DNA of 64,000 nucleotides from Gallaecimonas xiamenensis 3-C-1 (GCF_000299915.1 NZ_AMRI01000003.1:124001-188000), one strand, 5' to 3'. Counted from the first letter of the stretch, positions 25,816 to 34,857 are shown. Notes: generated by a model from the sequence alone, not told the origin. A program made the numbers and translations.

Positions 25816-27789
25816 ATGGCTGTGTCACTTCAAGAGCTTGGCGATCAAGTTAAGGCGGCTAGGAATGATAAAGGAGTATCGCAAGAGGCTCTGGCGCAGA
25901 CTTTAGGAGATGGATTTAATCGCTCTCAAATAGCCCATCTCGAACAGGGAATTCGAGTTCCACCCGAAGGTGTGCTTGCTGATATATGCACTAAGTTGGG
26001 TGTTCCTAAGAGATACTGGGAACCCTTTACGGACCCAGAGTTCAGGCTGAGGCTAGATTTTGAAGAAGCTATTTCGGAGTTGGTTGGTGAGCCAATTACT
26101 CTAAGATTCGTAGATGAACATGCTGATAAGGTTGCTAATAAGTATGTACAAATGTATTTCTCAAAAGGTCGAAGCGAGCAGCAGTCATTAGATTTTATAA
26201 ATTCAATATTAGTTTTCTATGATGTGACACCGATGTCACGAGAGTTCTTTACCAAGTATTTGAAGGTCGATTCGACCAAATCACCCAAGGATCTTTTGGA
26301 TGGTGTGAGAGAGTTTCAAAAGGAAGCTATAAGATTGTTTAGCACCTTCAGAGAAGCATACCGAGAAATGAACAAAACAGGTGGGCTTGAACTTCATCGT
26401 AAGCCTCTTGAGCCAAGGGATCTTTCTGAATATCACAGCAGAGAACCGTGGGAGGAAATAGAGTTAGTTCCCGAAGTAAGGCTTCCTGATTTAGGATATA
26501 TTTCGGCGAAAGCTGCCAGGGAGGAAGCAAACGAAAGGCGGGTGATTTCTGACTTCTTGAGAGAGACCGCAGACAGAATAGAGCAGGAAGGAAAACAGAT
26601 AATAGAGCAGTATTCGACTAAGAAGAAACTGAAGATGAGCTCGCTTTTAAGAAAATTTGAATCTCATCTGGAACACGATTTTATGTCTACTCTATTTAGT
26701 CCCGATCCTAATATGCTGCGTCGAGAAGCAGATGTTATTGCTCCAAAGGATACTAAGGACTTGGATCGTATAGCAAGTACGCAAGCACAAGCCCAGAGAA
26801 ATCTCGCGAGGTACTTGGCTGCTGACTATTTAGACGTCTATGTAGCTACCTCAATGAGGGTCGATGCAGATTTCATATCTGTGAATAGATTCACTCAGAA
26901 TTTATTTTGTCATCCAGATGTGAAAAAGCTAAACCTAAGATTCTTTAACCCAACTCAAAGTTGGATTGACGATCGAGTAGCAAAAGGATTAGTCGAAGCA
27001 TTGATGTTGAGGCGCTCTCAAATGACCATATATATGGCTCAGAAAGGAGACACATTTGGTAAAGACTCTGAGGCATCAGTAGCTTTAGGCCAGGGTAAGC
27101 CCGTGATTGTTTATGTTCCTAAACTGACATTTAAGAATATAGATTCTGAAATAATAGGGGCATTACCTAGGAGTGAACTAGAAAGATTCATAACTAGTGA
27201 AGGAAGTGCTGATGACGTTGAGTCTGACCCTACTATGGATCAAGATGCACTAGTTTCGAGACTGTTAACAATAAGGCTTGAGAAAATTAATGACTCTTCA
27301 CTAACAACTATCGTGAAAGAGCATTGGGCCGACTTTGATCTTTACGGGGAAGACTTACGTGTTGGTAAAGAAGAAAGTAGTAAAGGAAAGCTTAGGGAAG
27401 TTTATCGTTCCTGGTTGGATGATATTATAAAGCATGATCGAAATACGCCCGTTCCAACGGCGATAAAAGCTGATGTTGTAGGTATTCTCGTTGCTACATC
27501 TATGCGTTTCGAGGGGCGAGCTAAAGTTTTCCGGGATGTTCATCCTCTAGCTTTACAAGTTATTGTTAGTACAGGCGTTTTGAATGGTATTCTCGTTGCT
27601 AGGTCTGTTGATTCTTGTGCGAAGTTAATTGAAAACTTAATTAAAAATGACCTTGAGTTTGAGTTGTGCCCTGAAGCAGAAAACTATCGGTTGGTTGAGC
27701 GTAGTACAATGTCAACTGCTCGAGTCATTTCAAGGCACACATTAATTAAAAATTCGTTTTCGTCATTTTATTCAAGAGAAAACAAATAG
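25816..27789 (+). CDS. HTH plus nucleoside-deoxyribosyltransferase/TIR-like protein, candidate single-gene defence effector
   Basis: A 657-residue protein with far lower GC than its surroundings, the only gene of an AT-rich insert. Residues 5-70 are an XRE-type HTH (S-Q-E-A-L-A-Q-T-L, then N-R-S-Q-I-A-H-L-E-Q-G). Residues 75-335 are mainly helical and charged. Residues 336-440 look like a nucleoside 2-deoxyribosyltransferase/TIR-like fold: strand D-V-Y-V-A-T-S-M-R (340-348), then K-G-L-V-E-A-L-M (390-397) and G-K-D-S-E-A-S-V-A-L-G-Q-G-K-P-V-I (415-431), where E419 occupies the position of the family's catalytic Glu. The C-terminal region (550-657) repeats V-A-T-S-M-R at 559-564. No signal or membrane segment. 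An NAD- or nucleotide-degrading abortive-infection role is inference; a plain regulator is the alternative. Confidence 0.75.
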   Translation: MAVSLQELGDQVKAARNDKGVSQEALAQTLGDGFNRSQIAHLEQGIRVPPEGVLADICTKLGVPKRYWEPFTDPEFRLRLDFEEAISELVGEPITLRFVDEHADKVANKYVQMYFSKGRSEQQSLDFINSILVFYDVTPMSREFFTKYLKVDSTKSPKDLLDGVREFQKEAIRLFSTFREAYREMNKTGGLELHRKPLEPRDLSEYHSREPWEEIELVPEVRLPDLGYISAKAAREEANERRVISDFLRETADRIEQEGKQIIEQYSTKKKLKMSSLLRKFESHLEHDFMSTLFSPDPNMLRREADVIAPKDTKDLDRIASTQAQAQRNLARYLAADYLDVYVATSMRVDADFISVNRFTQNLFCHPDVKKLNLRFFNPTQSWIDDRVAKGLVEALMLRRSQMTIYMAQKGDTFGKDSEASVALGQGKPVIVYVPKLTFKNIDSEIIGALPRSELERFITSEGSADDVESDPTMDQDALVSRLLTIRLEKINDSSLTTIVKEHWADFDLYGEDLRVGKEESSKGKLREVYRSWLDDIIKHDRNTPVPTAIKADVVGILVATSMRFEGRAKVFRDVHPLALQVIVSTGVLNGILVARSVDSCAKLIENLIKNDLEFELCPEAENYRLVERSTMSTARVISRHTLIKNSFSSFYSRENK

Positions 27790-27796
27790 TCTGATT

Positions 27797-28249
27797 TTAT
27801 TCTGTGGTCTTAAGCATATCTATATGCGCTATCCCATCCTCAAGATACTCCTCACCCTCCGCCACAAACCCATAGCGCCCATAAAACCCCTGCAAATGGG
27901 CTTGGGCCCCTAATTTCACGGGTAAACCGGGGAAGCGCTCGGCGATAAAAGCCAGGGCCTTTTCCATCATGGCGTGGCCCAGTTTGCGGTCCCTGGCCGA
28001 GGCGTCGGTTACAACCCGGCCTATGATCACCCGGCCTTTATTCAGAGCCGGGTCGAGGATGCGCAGGTAAGCGAGGAGCTTGCCTTGCTCCCAGGCCAGC
28101 AGGTGGTAGGTGTCGCCGATGAGATCGCTGCCGTCCACTTCCTGGTAGGGGCAGTTTTGTTCCACCACGAAAACGGCGGTACGAAGGGCCAGGGCGGCGT
28201 ACAGCTCGGCGGCACTCAATTGCTGCTGGTGCTTGATATCCCAGTTCAT
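27797..28249 (-). CDS. elaA: ElaA-type GNAT acetyltransferase
   Basis: A 150-residue GNAT of the ElaA group: R-T-A-V-F-V-V-E-Q-N-C-P-Y-Q-E-V-D near residue 24 is diagnostic, followed by the acetyl-CoA region I-G-R-V-V-T-D-A-S-A-R-D-R-K-L-G-H-A and G-F-Y-G-R-Y-G-F. Substrate unknown. Its start overlaps the stop of the upstream Nudix gene by 4 bp. Its stop codon lies only 7 bp from the end of the AT-rich insert gene, and the last codons and downstream bases are AT-rich, so the insertion probably abuts or slightly altered the 3' end. Confidence 0.92.
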   Translation of the reverse strand: MNWDIKHQQQLSAAELYAALALRTAVFVVEQNCPYQEVDGSDLIGDTYHLLAWEQGKLLAYLRILDPALNKGRVIIGRVVTDASARDRKLGHAMMEKALAFIAERFPGLPVKLGAQAHLQGFYGRYGFVAEGEEYLEDGIAHIDMLKTTE

Positions 28250-28743
28250 AGGTAGGGCAAAAATCCTTTAAAACGGCCAAAGGCGTCGAGGCTGTCGGGG
28301 GTAAAGGCGGGGCCGGGGCTGGCCAGCACCTTGTCGAGGGCCAGCCATTCATAGCCGGTCACTTCGTCGTCCTGGGGGCTGATGGGGCCGTCATGGCGGC
28401 AACCGTAGACAGTGGCAAAGCTGTAGTTGCCGGCGCTTTTATGGCGAAACTTGCCCATCAGCACCAGGGGGGCTTCTATACCCAGCTCTTCGGCCAGTTC
28501 CCGTTTGGCCGAGTCCAGGTAGCTTTCCTGCCAGTCCACCACGCCGCCGGCGGCGAGATCCCTTAGGCCCGGACAATATCCCTTGTGTGGGGAGCGGGTC
28601 TGCACGCAGAGGCGATGCTGGCTGTCGAGGACAAAGATAAAGGTGGTGCGGTGGATGTCGCGGCCAAAGGCGAACTGGCTGCGCAGCACCCGGGCCAGGG
28701 GCTGGTCGGTGTCGTCCACCTGGACCATCCATTCCTCATGCAT
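28246..28743 (-). CDS. yfcD: Nudix hydrolase YfcD-like
   Basis: A 165-residue protein with a complete Nudix box, G-x5-E-x7-R-E-L-x-E-E-L-G-I, near residues 67-89. It resembles E. coli YfcD, a Nudix protein related to isopentenyl-diphosphate isomerase in fold. It presumably cleaves a nucleoside diphosphate linked to another moiety. The ATG at 28743 overlaps the prkB stop by 8 bp and keeps an N-terminal E-E-W that aligns with E. coli; an alternative ATG at 28728 with a GAGGA upstream is also possible. Confidence 0.88.
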   Translation of the reverse strand: MHEEWMVQVDDTDQPLARVLRSQFAFGRDIHRTTFIFVLDSQHRLCVQTRSPHKGYCPGLRDLAAGGVVDWQESYLDSAKRELAEELGIEAPLVLMGKFRHKSAGNYSFATVYGCRHDGPISPQDDEVTGYEWLALDKVLASPGPAFTPDSLDAFGRFKGFLPYL

Positions 28744-29602
28744 AGCGCTGCTCCAAAATCTTGCGCACCAGCGGCCTTAGGATCAGCTCCATGGCCAGGC
28801 CCATCTTGCCGCCGGGCACCACCAGGGTGTTCATGCGGGAGATGAAGGAGCCGTGGATCATCTGCAGCAGGTAGGGAAAATCCACCTGGGGCATGTTGCG
28901 AAAACGCACCACCACCAGGGTTTCGTCGGCGGTGGGAATGGCCTTGGCCGAGAAGGGGTTGGAGGTATCCACCATGGGCACCCGCTGGAAGTTGATATGG
29001 GTGCGGGAGAACTGCGGGGTGATGAAGTTGAAGTAGTCGTCCATGGAGCGAACGATGGACTCGCGCACCTTCTCGCGGCTGTGGCCCCGTTCCTCGGTGT
29101 CACGGATGATCTTCTGGATCCATTCGAGGTTGACGATGGGCACCATGCCGATCAGCAGGTCCACATGCTGGGCCACGTCCACATGGTCGGTCTTCACGCC
29201 GCCGTGCAGCCCTTCGTAGAACATCAGGTCGGTGTTCTCCGGCAGGCTCTGCCAGGAGGTAAAGGTGCCGGGCAGCTGGTTGTGGGGCACCGCTTCGTCA
29301 AAGGTGTGCAGATATTTGCGGGTCTCCCCTGAGCCTTGCTTACCGTACTGGGCAAACAGGTGTTCCAGGCGTTCCAGGTCGTTGGACTCTTCTCCGAAAT
29401 GGCTGATATGGCGCCCCTCGTCCCGGGCCCGGCGCACCGCCGCCTGCATTTCCTGGCGGGTGTAGCGGTGAAAGGCGTCGCCGTTGACGAAGGCGGCATT
29501 GACCCCTTCGGCGGCGAAAATGTGCTGGAAAGCCAGGCTGGTGGTGGTGGTACCGGCGCCGCTGGAGCCGGTAACCGCGATGACAGGGTGGCGTTTAGAC
29601 AT
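28736..29602 (-). CDS. prkB: PrkB-type phosphoribulokinase-like P-loop kinase
   Basis: A 288-residue P-loop kinase of the PRK/uridine kinase superfamily: Walker A-like G-S-S-G-A-G-T-T-T near residue 12, N-G-D-A-F-H-R-Y near 40, and Y-E-G-L-H-G-G near 129. In E. coli the homologous gene lies between yheU and yhfA/crp; here it also follows yheU, with an 8-bp overlap. No RuBisCO is present, so it is not a Calvin-cycle enzyme; the physiological substrate of the heterotroph PrkB group is unclear. Cytosolic. Confidence 0.94.
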   Translation of the reverse strand: MSKRHPVIAVTGSSGAGTTTTSLAFQHIFAAEGVNAAFVNGDAFHRYTRQEMQAAVRRARDEGRHISHFGEESNDLERLEHLFAQYGKQGSGETRKYLHTFDEAVPHNQLPGTFTSWQSLPENTDLMFYEGLHGGVKTDHVDVAQHVDLLIGMVPIVNLEWIQKIIRDTEERGHSREKVRESIVRSMDDYFNFITPQFSRTHINFQRVPMVDTSNPFSAKAIPTADETLVVVRFRNMPQVDFPYLLQMIHGSFISRMNTLVVPGGKMGLAMELILRPLVRKILEQRYA

Positions 29603-29816
29603 GGGGCACCTGATCCTTGGAGACGATGTTCAACGTTTCGTGATGCTCAGACCACAGCAGCACGGCCTCACCCCTGGCCAGTTGGGCCTTGACGGCCTCT
29701 ACCTTGGCGGCCAGGGACACTTCCTGTTCCCCATAATCGGTGCCTTCGCGGAGCACGAAGTGCTCCAGTATGTTTTGCAGGGTGTCGGCGTCCAGGGCCT
29801 GCCAGGGCACGATCAT
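29595..29816 (-). CDS. yheU: YheU family (UPF0270) small protein
   Basis: A 73-residue protein starting M-I-V-P-W-Q-A-L, the YheU family hallmark, with a conserved G-T-D-Y-G stretch in the centre. SD AAGGA precedes the ATG. It overlaps prkB by 8 bp, as the first gene of a yheU-prkB-yfcD-elaA operon. No biochemical function is known for the family. Confidence 0.94.
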   Translation of the reverse strand: MIVPWQALDADTLQNILEHFVLREGTDYGEQEVSLAAKVEAVKAQLARGEAVLLWSEHHETLNIVSKDQVPHV

Positions 29817-29879
29817 GGTTGTTCCTTATAAGGGGCCGGGCTCCCCAGTGTAGCAAGAAAGCCGTTGCTGCCAATGGCC

Positions 29880-30479
29880 CTAGAACACCAGCATCAGGGC
29901 CAGCACCGTCATCAATACCGCCGTGAAACCGTCCACCAACTGCCAGGCCCTTGGCCGGGCCAGCAGCGGCGCCAGCTTGCTGGCCAGCAGGCTAAGCCCG
30001 AAGAACCACAGCAATGAGGTGCTCATGGCGCCGAAGGCAAAGGCCCATTTGGCGGGGCCTTGGTCCCCGGCCAGGGTGCCGATGATAAAGGCGGTTTCCA
30101 AGAACACCTGGGGGTTGGCCAGGGTCACGGCCAGGGCGGTGACCAGGGCCTGGCGACGGCTCAGGCGCCGCTCGGGCAGGGCGTTGAGACTGTGCATGTC
30201 CCTGACCCGCTTGGCAGCCTGCCAGGCCAGGTATAAGAGGTAGGCGGCCCCCAGCCATTGCAGTCCTTTGACCAGGGCCGGCATCTGGTTGAGGAAACTG
30301 GCCAGCCCCAGCACCCCCAGCAGGATAAACAGCAGGTCGAAGAAGCTGCATACGGCGGCCACCAGCCAGTGGTGTTCCCGTTTCAGTCCCTGGCTGAGCA
30401 CAAAGGCATTCTGGGCGCCGATGGCGATGATCAGCCCCATGGCGGTCAGCAGTCCCTTGAAGAAAACAAGAATAAACAT
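29880..30479 (-). CDS. argO: ArgO-type LysE-family amino acid exporter
   Basis: A 199-residue protein with about six membrane segments and the LysE family start G-L-I-I-A-I-G-A-Q-N-A-F-V-L, with a second conserved segment A-N-P-Q-V-F-L-E-T. ArgO exports arginine (and canavanine). The gene is divergent from an ArgP-type LysR regulator 93 bp away, the known activator of argO (established for E. coli), which supports the ArgO assignment over other LysE members. Confidence 0.93.
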   Translation of the reverse strand: MFILVFFKGLLTAMGLIIAIGAQNAFVLSQGLKREHHWLVAAVCSFFDLLFILLGVLGLASFLNQMPALVKGLQWLGAAYLLYLAWQAAKRVRDMHSLNALPERRLSRRQALVTALAVTLANPQVFLETAFIIGTLAGDQGPAKWAFAFGAMSTSLLWFFGLSLLASKLAPLLARPRAWQLVDGFTAVLMTVLALMLVF

Positions 30480-30572
30480 GCGAAATAGCCTGAAAAATAT
30501 TCTGGCTGCCAGCCTAATGGCCTTGCTGTATTATAAAAAGAAATAATATCTCATAAGTTATTAAATTAAATC
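30480..30572. promoter_or_regulatory. argO / argP divergent control region
   Basis: 93 bp, markedly AT-rich, with an unbroken A/T stretch near 30530-30570 (for example ttattaaattaaat). ArgP binds such AT-rich sites upstream of argO in E. coli. No defined dyad stood out, so the exact site is not marked. Confidence 0.6.
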
Positions 30573-31451
30573 ATGCAGCTGGATCCCAAACACCTGGCGG
30601 CCCTGGCCGCCGTCGTCGAGCAAGGTTCCTTCGAACAGGCCGCCCGTTGGCTAAGCCTGACCCAAGGCTCCATTTCCCTGCGTATCCGCGCCCTGGAAGA
30701 ACGGCTGGGTGGCCCTGTGGTGGTGCGCAGCCAGCCCATACGCCTGACCGAACTGGGCCAGGTGCTCTACCGTCATTACCAGGAGCTGCAGCTGCTGTCG
30801 GCGGAGCTGGCGGCGCGCCTGCCCCAGCTTAACGACGAGCGGCCCCGCATCCGTATTGCCCTTAACGCCGACAGCCTGGCCACCTGGTTTTTGGACGCCG
30901 TGGCCCAGGTCAAGGACAAGCTGCTGGTGGACCTGCAGGTTTCCGACCAGGACGTGACCCACGAGAAGCTCAAGGACGGGGAAGTGCTGGCGGCGGTCAG
31001 CGCCTTCGGCCAGGCGGTGCAGGGCTGCAACGCCAACTTCCTGGGGGCCATGCCCTACACCGCCATCGCCAGTCCCGACTACGCCAGCGAATATTTCCCC
31101 AAGGGCCCCACCAGCGACGCCTTTCGCCAGGCCACCGCCATGGTCTACGGCCACCATGACCGCCTGTTGTTGCAGTTCCTCAACCCCTGGCAGCTTAAAG
31201 ACGGCGACTTCCCGGTGCACACCATGCCGGCGGCCCAAAGCTTTGTGGACGCCGCCATCAAGGGCCTGGCCTGGACTTTGGTACCGGTCTGGCAGGCTCA
31301 GGAGGCCCTGGACAGCGGCAAGGTGGTGGAACTGACCCCCAAGGACCGCATCAAGGTGCGGCTCTATTGGCATCATCGCCGCCTGGACGCCGGCCCCTTG
31401 CAGTCCCTGACCGAGGCGGTGATGGCCGCTACCTTGCCCCTGCGTAAATAA
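30573..31451 (+). CDS. argP: ArgP-type LysR transcriptional regulator
   Basis: A 292-residue LysR protein. N-terminal HTH: L-A-A-V-V-E-Q-G-S-F-E-Q-A-A-R-W-L, then T-Q-G-S-I-S-L-R-I-R-A-L-E-E, and P-I-R-L-T-E-L-G-Q-V-L, all close to E. coli ArgP/IciA. The effector domain should bind arginine or lysine. Divergent from argO, matching the classical ArgP-ArgO unit. ATG start at 30573; the following gene has its own SD. Confidence 0.93.
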   Translation: MQLDPKHLAALAAVVEQGSFEQAARWLSLTQGSISLRIRALEERLGGPVVVRSQPIRLTELGQVLYRHYQELQLLSAELAARLPQLNDERPRIRIALNADSLATWFLDAVAQVKDKLLVDLQVSDQDVTHEKLKDGEVLAAVSAFGQAVQGCNANFLGAMPYTAIASPDYASEYFPKGPTSDAFRQATAMVYGHHDRLLLQFLNPWQLKDGDFPVHTMPAAQSFVDAAIKGLAWTLVPVWQAQEALDSGKVVELTPKDRIKVRLYWHHRRLDAGPLQSLTEAVMAATLPLRK

Positions 31452-31552
31452 GCATTAACTGTAACGTCACAAACTGGTCTGCCCTGTTGCCGCTCCTGAG
31501 AGGGCGGCAACCTGAACGTCCCTCTCCCATCACGGATAGATGGAGATAACAG

Positions 31553-32614
31553 ATGAAAAAGACTGTGCTTTTTTCCCTGGTGGCTGCCCTGTGCACCGCC
31601 CCCGCCCTGGCGGCCAACGCCGACCGTCAGTTGGCCCTGGATCTGGCCCAAAGCCTGCCCCAATGGCAGCCGGCCAAGGTCAGTGCCGACTATGCCGTTC
31701 CCCTGACTAGCCTGGTGAAAAACCGCCACCTGGACAGCCTGGCCGCCCAGGCCCAGAGCCGCGAGCAGGCCAGCTTGCAGCGCCGTGGCCTGCAAGGGGA
31801 GGTGGACAACCTGTTGCAGGTGCGCCTGGCCCATCCCAGCATGAAAGCCGCCCTGGACAAGGGCCAGCAGCCGCTGGTGGCTTACGTGCCGGACGGTGAC
31901 GAGTCCCAGTGGAGCGCCGTTGAGGCTTTTGCCGCCGACGGCACCAGCCGCATGCTCGACGTCCACCAACTGCCTGACCAGCCGGTATTCGTGCTGGGCC
32001 AGGACGGCCGTAAGGCCCAGCAGGCTGGCCTCAAACTGGTGCGCCGGGCCCTGGCGGACGCCGGTCTTAGTGCCCCTGTGAGCACCCAGGCCACGGCGCC
32101 CCTGTCCACCACCCTTATCCAGTCCATCAGGGCCAAGGACGACCAGGAGCCCTGGCTGCTGGGCAACGCCGAGGTCTTTGCGGTGGTAGCGGGCATAGAC
32201 CCCTTCGCCGACGAGCCCCAGGTGGACATCGTCGACCTGCCCTATCTGGATGACGAGGACAAGACCTACTACCCCAACCAGATCCTGGTGTACTGGGACA
32301 GGTACCGCTGGGGTGCGGCGGACGTGGTGTTCTTCGAGCAGGACTCGGACTACAACTTCCAGGAACTGGCCGGCCTGCTGGTCAATGTCCTGGGCCAAGC
32401 CCTGGCTGCCGGTGGCGTGCCCGAAGCGCTGCCCTTCGCCCAACTGGGCCAGCAGATCATCAAGGCCATGCCGGCCAATTGGTTTACCAATGACGATGAC
32501 TACATGGACGCCTTCTACACCCTGGAGCAGAACCAGGTGTACAGCAACTACCCCGGGGCCTCGGGCAACATCACCCTCAACCTGGTGCCCAAGACCATCA
32601 ACCCCACCCAGTAA
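31553..32614 (+). CDS. secreted protein, DUF3103-like
   Basis: A 353-residue protein with a clear Sec signal peptide (M-K-K-T-V-L-F-S-L-V-A-A-L, cleavage after A-L-A-A). The mature part is rich in acidic residues, with a stretch D-L-P-Y-L-D-D-E-D-K-T-Y-Y-P-N-Q-I near residue 225 followed by hydrophobic and aromatic segments. I associate this with the DUF3103 group of marine gammaproteobacteria, from memory and without alignment. No catalytic motif is visible. A strong terminator follows, so it is probably transcribed alone. The D/E clusters could bind Ca2+ (inference). Confidence 0.75.
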   Translation: MKKTVLFSLVAALCTAPALAANADRQLALDLAQSLPQWQPAKVSADYAVPLTSLVKNRHLDSLAAQAQSREQASLQRRGLQGEVDNLLQVRLAHPSMKAALDKGQQPLVAYVPDGDESQWSAVEAFAADGTSRMLDVHQLPDQPVFVLGQDGRKAQQAGLKLVRRALADAGLSAPVSTQATAPLSTTLIQSIRAKDDQEPWLLGNAEVFAVVAGIDPFADEPQVDIVDLPYLDDEDKTYYPNQILVYWDRYRWGAADVVFFEQDSDYNFQELAGLLVNVLGQALAAGGVPEALPFAQLGQQIIKAMPANWFTNDDDYMDAFYTLEQNQVYSNYPGASGNITLNLVPKTINPTQ

Positions 32615-32615
32615 T

Positions 32616-32643
32616 AAAAAAGCCTGCGAAAGCAGGCTTTTTC
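32616..32643. terminator. bidirectional intrinsic terminator
   Basis: AAAGCCTGC, GAAA tetraloop, GCAGGCTTT with A-run before and T-run after, between convergent genes. Confidence 0.93.
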
Positions 32644-33621
32644 TTAGCGGTGTTGGTCCAGGAAGGCGGGGATCCGGCTTTCCAGCCAGTAGCGGGGCCG
32701 CCACAGGCTGCCGGCCACAAAGCCCACATGGCCCCCTTGGGCGCTCAGCTCCAGCTGTACCGCCGCGCTCAGCTCGGCTTCGCTGGGAATGGCCTTGGTG
32801 CTGATAAAGGGGTCGTCCTTGGCGTGCAGGATAAGGGTTGGCCGGGCGATATGGCGCAGCAGCGGCTTGCTGGAGGCCCGGCTGTAGTAGTCGGCCACGC
32901 CGTTAAAACCGTGCAGGGGCGCCGTCACCTGGTTGTCGAACTGGTGGAAGTTGCTAAACAGCGCCGGGTTGTTCAAGTCCGGCATGGCGCTGGCCAGGGC
33001 CGGGTCGACGGCCTTGCGGGCCAGGCTGCCCTTGAGGCTTTGCAGCAGGTGGCGCTGGTAGAAGCGGGACAGGCCGCTTTGGATACGCTGGGAACAGGCG
33101 GCCAGATCCATGGGCGCCGATACCGCCACCGCCGCCTTGAGCAGGCCCTGCTGGCCGTCTTCCCCCAACCATTTGAGCAGCACATTGCCCCCCAGGGAGT
33201 AGCCCACTGCCATCAGCGGGGTCCTGGGGTAGCGCTGGGCCAAGTGCCCGGCCAGCCAGCGGGGGTCTTCGCTGTCGCCGCTGTGGTAGGCGCGGGGCAG
33301 CTTATTGGGCACACCGCCGCAGCCGCGAAAATGCATCACCGCCACCTGGTAGCCCTTTTTCAACAGGGCGTCCATCAGCCCCTGGGCATAGGGGGAATTG
33401 ACCGAGCCTTCCAGGCCGTGCAATACCAACACCAAGGGCTTGTGGGGGTCGTCAACCAGAGGCTTGGGGGTGCAAAGGGCCAACTGATCGCCGTCCGGAG
33501 TGGCCAGCCACTCGCAGCGGGTCGCCACCCAGGGTTTGGACCTGTGCAGGGTGGGAAAGACGGTCTGGGCGTGGCAATTGCCCAGGCCCAAAGCGGGCGA
33601 AAAATGGCTTTCCGAGATCAT
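32644..33621 (-). CDS. yheT: YheT-type alpha/beta hydrolase
   Basis: A 325-residue hydrolase of the YheT/ABHD1-3 group. N-terminal family motif N-C-H-A-Q-T-V-F-P-T near residue 15; oxyanion region L-H-G-L-E-G-S; nucleophile elbow G-Y-S-L-G-G-N near residue 144; acid D-D-P-F near 270; and His in G-G-H-V-G-F near 300. That completes a Ser-Asp-His triad. Substrate unknown, possibly a short-chain ester. In E. coli yheT lies directly before yheU-prkB; here argO, argP and a secreted-protein gene separate them. Confidence 0.95.
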   Translation of the reverse strand: MISESHFSPALGLGNCHAQTVFPTLHRSKPWVATRCEWLATPDGDQLALCTPKPLVDDPHKPLVLVLHGLEGSVNSPYAQGLMDALLKKGYQVAVMHFRGCGGVPNKLPRAYHSGDSEDPRWLAGHLAQRYPRTPLMAVGYSLGGNVLLKWLGEDGQQGLLKAAVAVSAPMDLAACSQRIQSGLSRFYQRHLLQSLKGSLARKAVDPALASAMPDLNNPALFSNFHQFDNQVTAPLHGFNGVADYYSRASSKPLLRHIARPTLILHAKDDPFISTKAIPSEAELSAAVQLELSAQGGHVGFVAGSLWRPRYWLESRIPAFLDQHR

Positions 33622-33753
33622 AAAAACGCATCAACTCAAGCGAAGTGCTGCACACCATACTTGGCTTTTTAACCCAGGCCAAATGCCATTAGCCGATTGT
33701 TCTGTAAGCCAAAGCCCCGCCTTGGCTAAGGTGAGGAAAACAGGAGGGAAACC

Positions 33754-34857
33754 ATGAAAGCATTGTTTTGGGCCTGGCTGGCCCTGCTGCCGGGACTGGC
33801 CCAGGCCATCACCACCGAGCAGGCTGAGGTAGAGGTACAGACCCTGGTTGAGGGCCTGGACCACCCCTGGGGCCTGGCCTTTATGCCGGACGGGCGCATG
33901 CTGGTTACCGAGCGCAGCGGCCAGCTGCGGCTGGTGGACAAAGACGGCAAGCTGAGCGACCCCATCAAGGGCCTGCCCCGTATCGCCGTGGCTGGCCAAG
34001 GAGGCCTGTTGGACGTGGCCTGGTATCAGGGCCAGGTCTATTTCAGTTATGCCGAGCCTGGTCCCAGGGCCGGCACCAACTCTACCGCCGTAGCCAGGGC
34101 CAGGCTGGAGGGGGACCGGCTCACCGGTCTTGAGGTGATCTTCCGCCAGGCTCCCAAGTACGGGTCCAACGCCCATTTCGGCTCAAGGCTGGCCTTCGCC
34201 CCGGACGGCAACCTCTTTATTACCTTGGGTGAGCGCTACAGCGCCAGGGACGACGCCCAGCGCCTGGACAACCACCATGGCAAGGTGGTGCGCATTGCCC
34301 CCGACGGCAGCGTTCCCAAAGACAACCCCTTTGTGGGCAAGGCTGGGGCTTTGCCGGAGATCTGGTCTTATGGCCACCGCAACATGCAGGGGGCGACCAT
34401 CCACCCGCAAACCGGCGCCCTTTGGACCCACGAACACGGCCCCCAGGGAGGCGACGAGGTCAACCTGGACCAAGGGGGGAACAACTACGGCTGGCCTGTG
34501 GTGACCTTCGGTGAGGAATACGGCGGCGGCAAAATCGGCCAAGGCCAGCATCAGGACGGCATGACCGACCCCTTACATGTCTGGGTGCCGTCTATCGCCC
34601 CTTCCGGCATGGCGTTCTACACCGGCGACAAGTTCCCCCAATGGCGGGGTGACCTCTTTATCGGCTCCCTCAAGTTCATGCAACTGGTGCGCCTGGAGTT
34701 GGACGGCACCCAGGTGGTGGGAGAAGAGCGGATGCTGATGGTGCCCATAGGCCAGCGCATTCGCGACGTGGTGCAGGGGCCGGATGGCTACCTCTATCTG
34801 GTCACCGACCACAGCAACGGCCGCATCCTGCGCATAAAACCGGCGAACGAGGCCTGA
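33754..34857 (+). CDS. secreted PQQ-dependent aldose/sorbosone dehydrogenase-like beta-propeller
   Basis: A 367-residue protein with a signal peptide (cleavage near A-Q-A). Six-bladed propeller of the soluble glucose dehydrogenase type (YliI/Asd in E. coli): G-L-D-H-P-W-G-L-A-F near residue 35, Y-G-H-R-N-M-Q-G near 210 with the catalytic-region His nearby, and H-E-H-G-P-Q-G-G-D-E-V-N near 227. It should oxidise aldose sugars in the periplasm if PQQ is available. No PQQ biosynthesis genes are in the window, so the cofactor may be imported. SD GGAGGG before the ATG. Confidence 0.92.
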   Translation: MKALFWAWLALLPGLAQAITTEQAEVEVQTLVEGLDHPWGLAFMPDGRMLVTERSGQLRLVDKDGKLSDPIKGLPRIAVAGQGGLLDVAWYQGQVYFSYAEPGPRAGTNSTAVARARLEGDRLTGLEVIFRQAPKYGSNAHFGSRLAFAPDGNLFITLGERYSARDDAQRLDNHHGKVVRIAPDGSVPKDNPFVGKAGALPEIWSYGHRNMQGATIHPQTGALWTHEHGPQGGDEVNLDQGGNNYGWPVVTFGEEYGGGKIGQGQHQDGMTDPLHVWVPSIAPSGMAFYTGDKFPQWRGDLFIGSLKFMQLVRLELDGTQVVGEERMLMVPIGQRIRDVVQGPDGYLYLVTDHSNGRILRIKPANEA

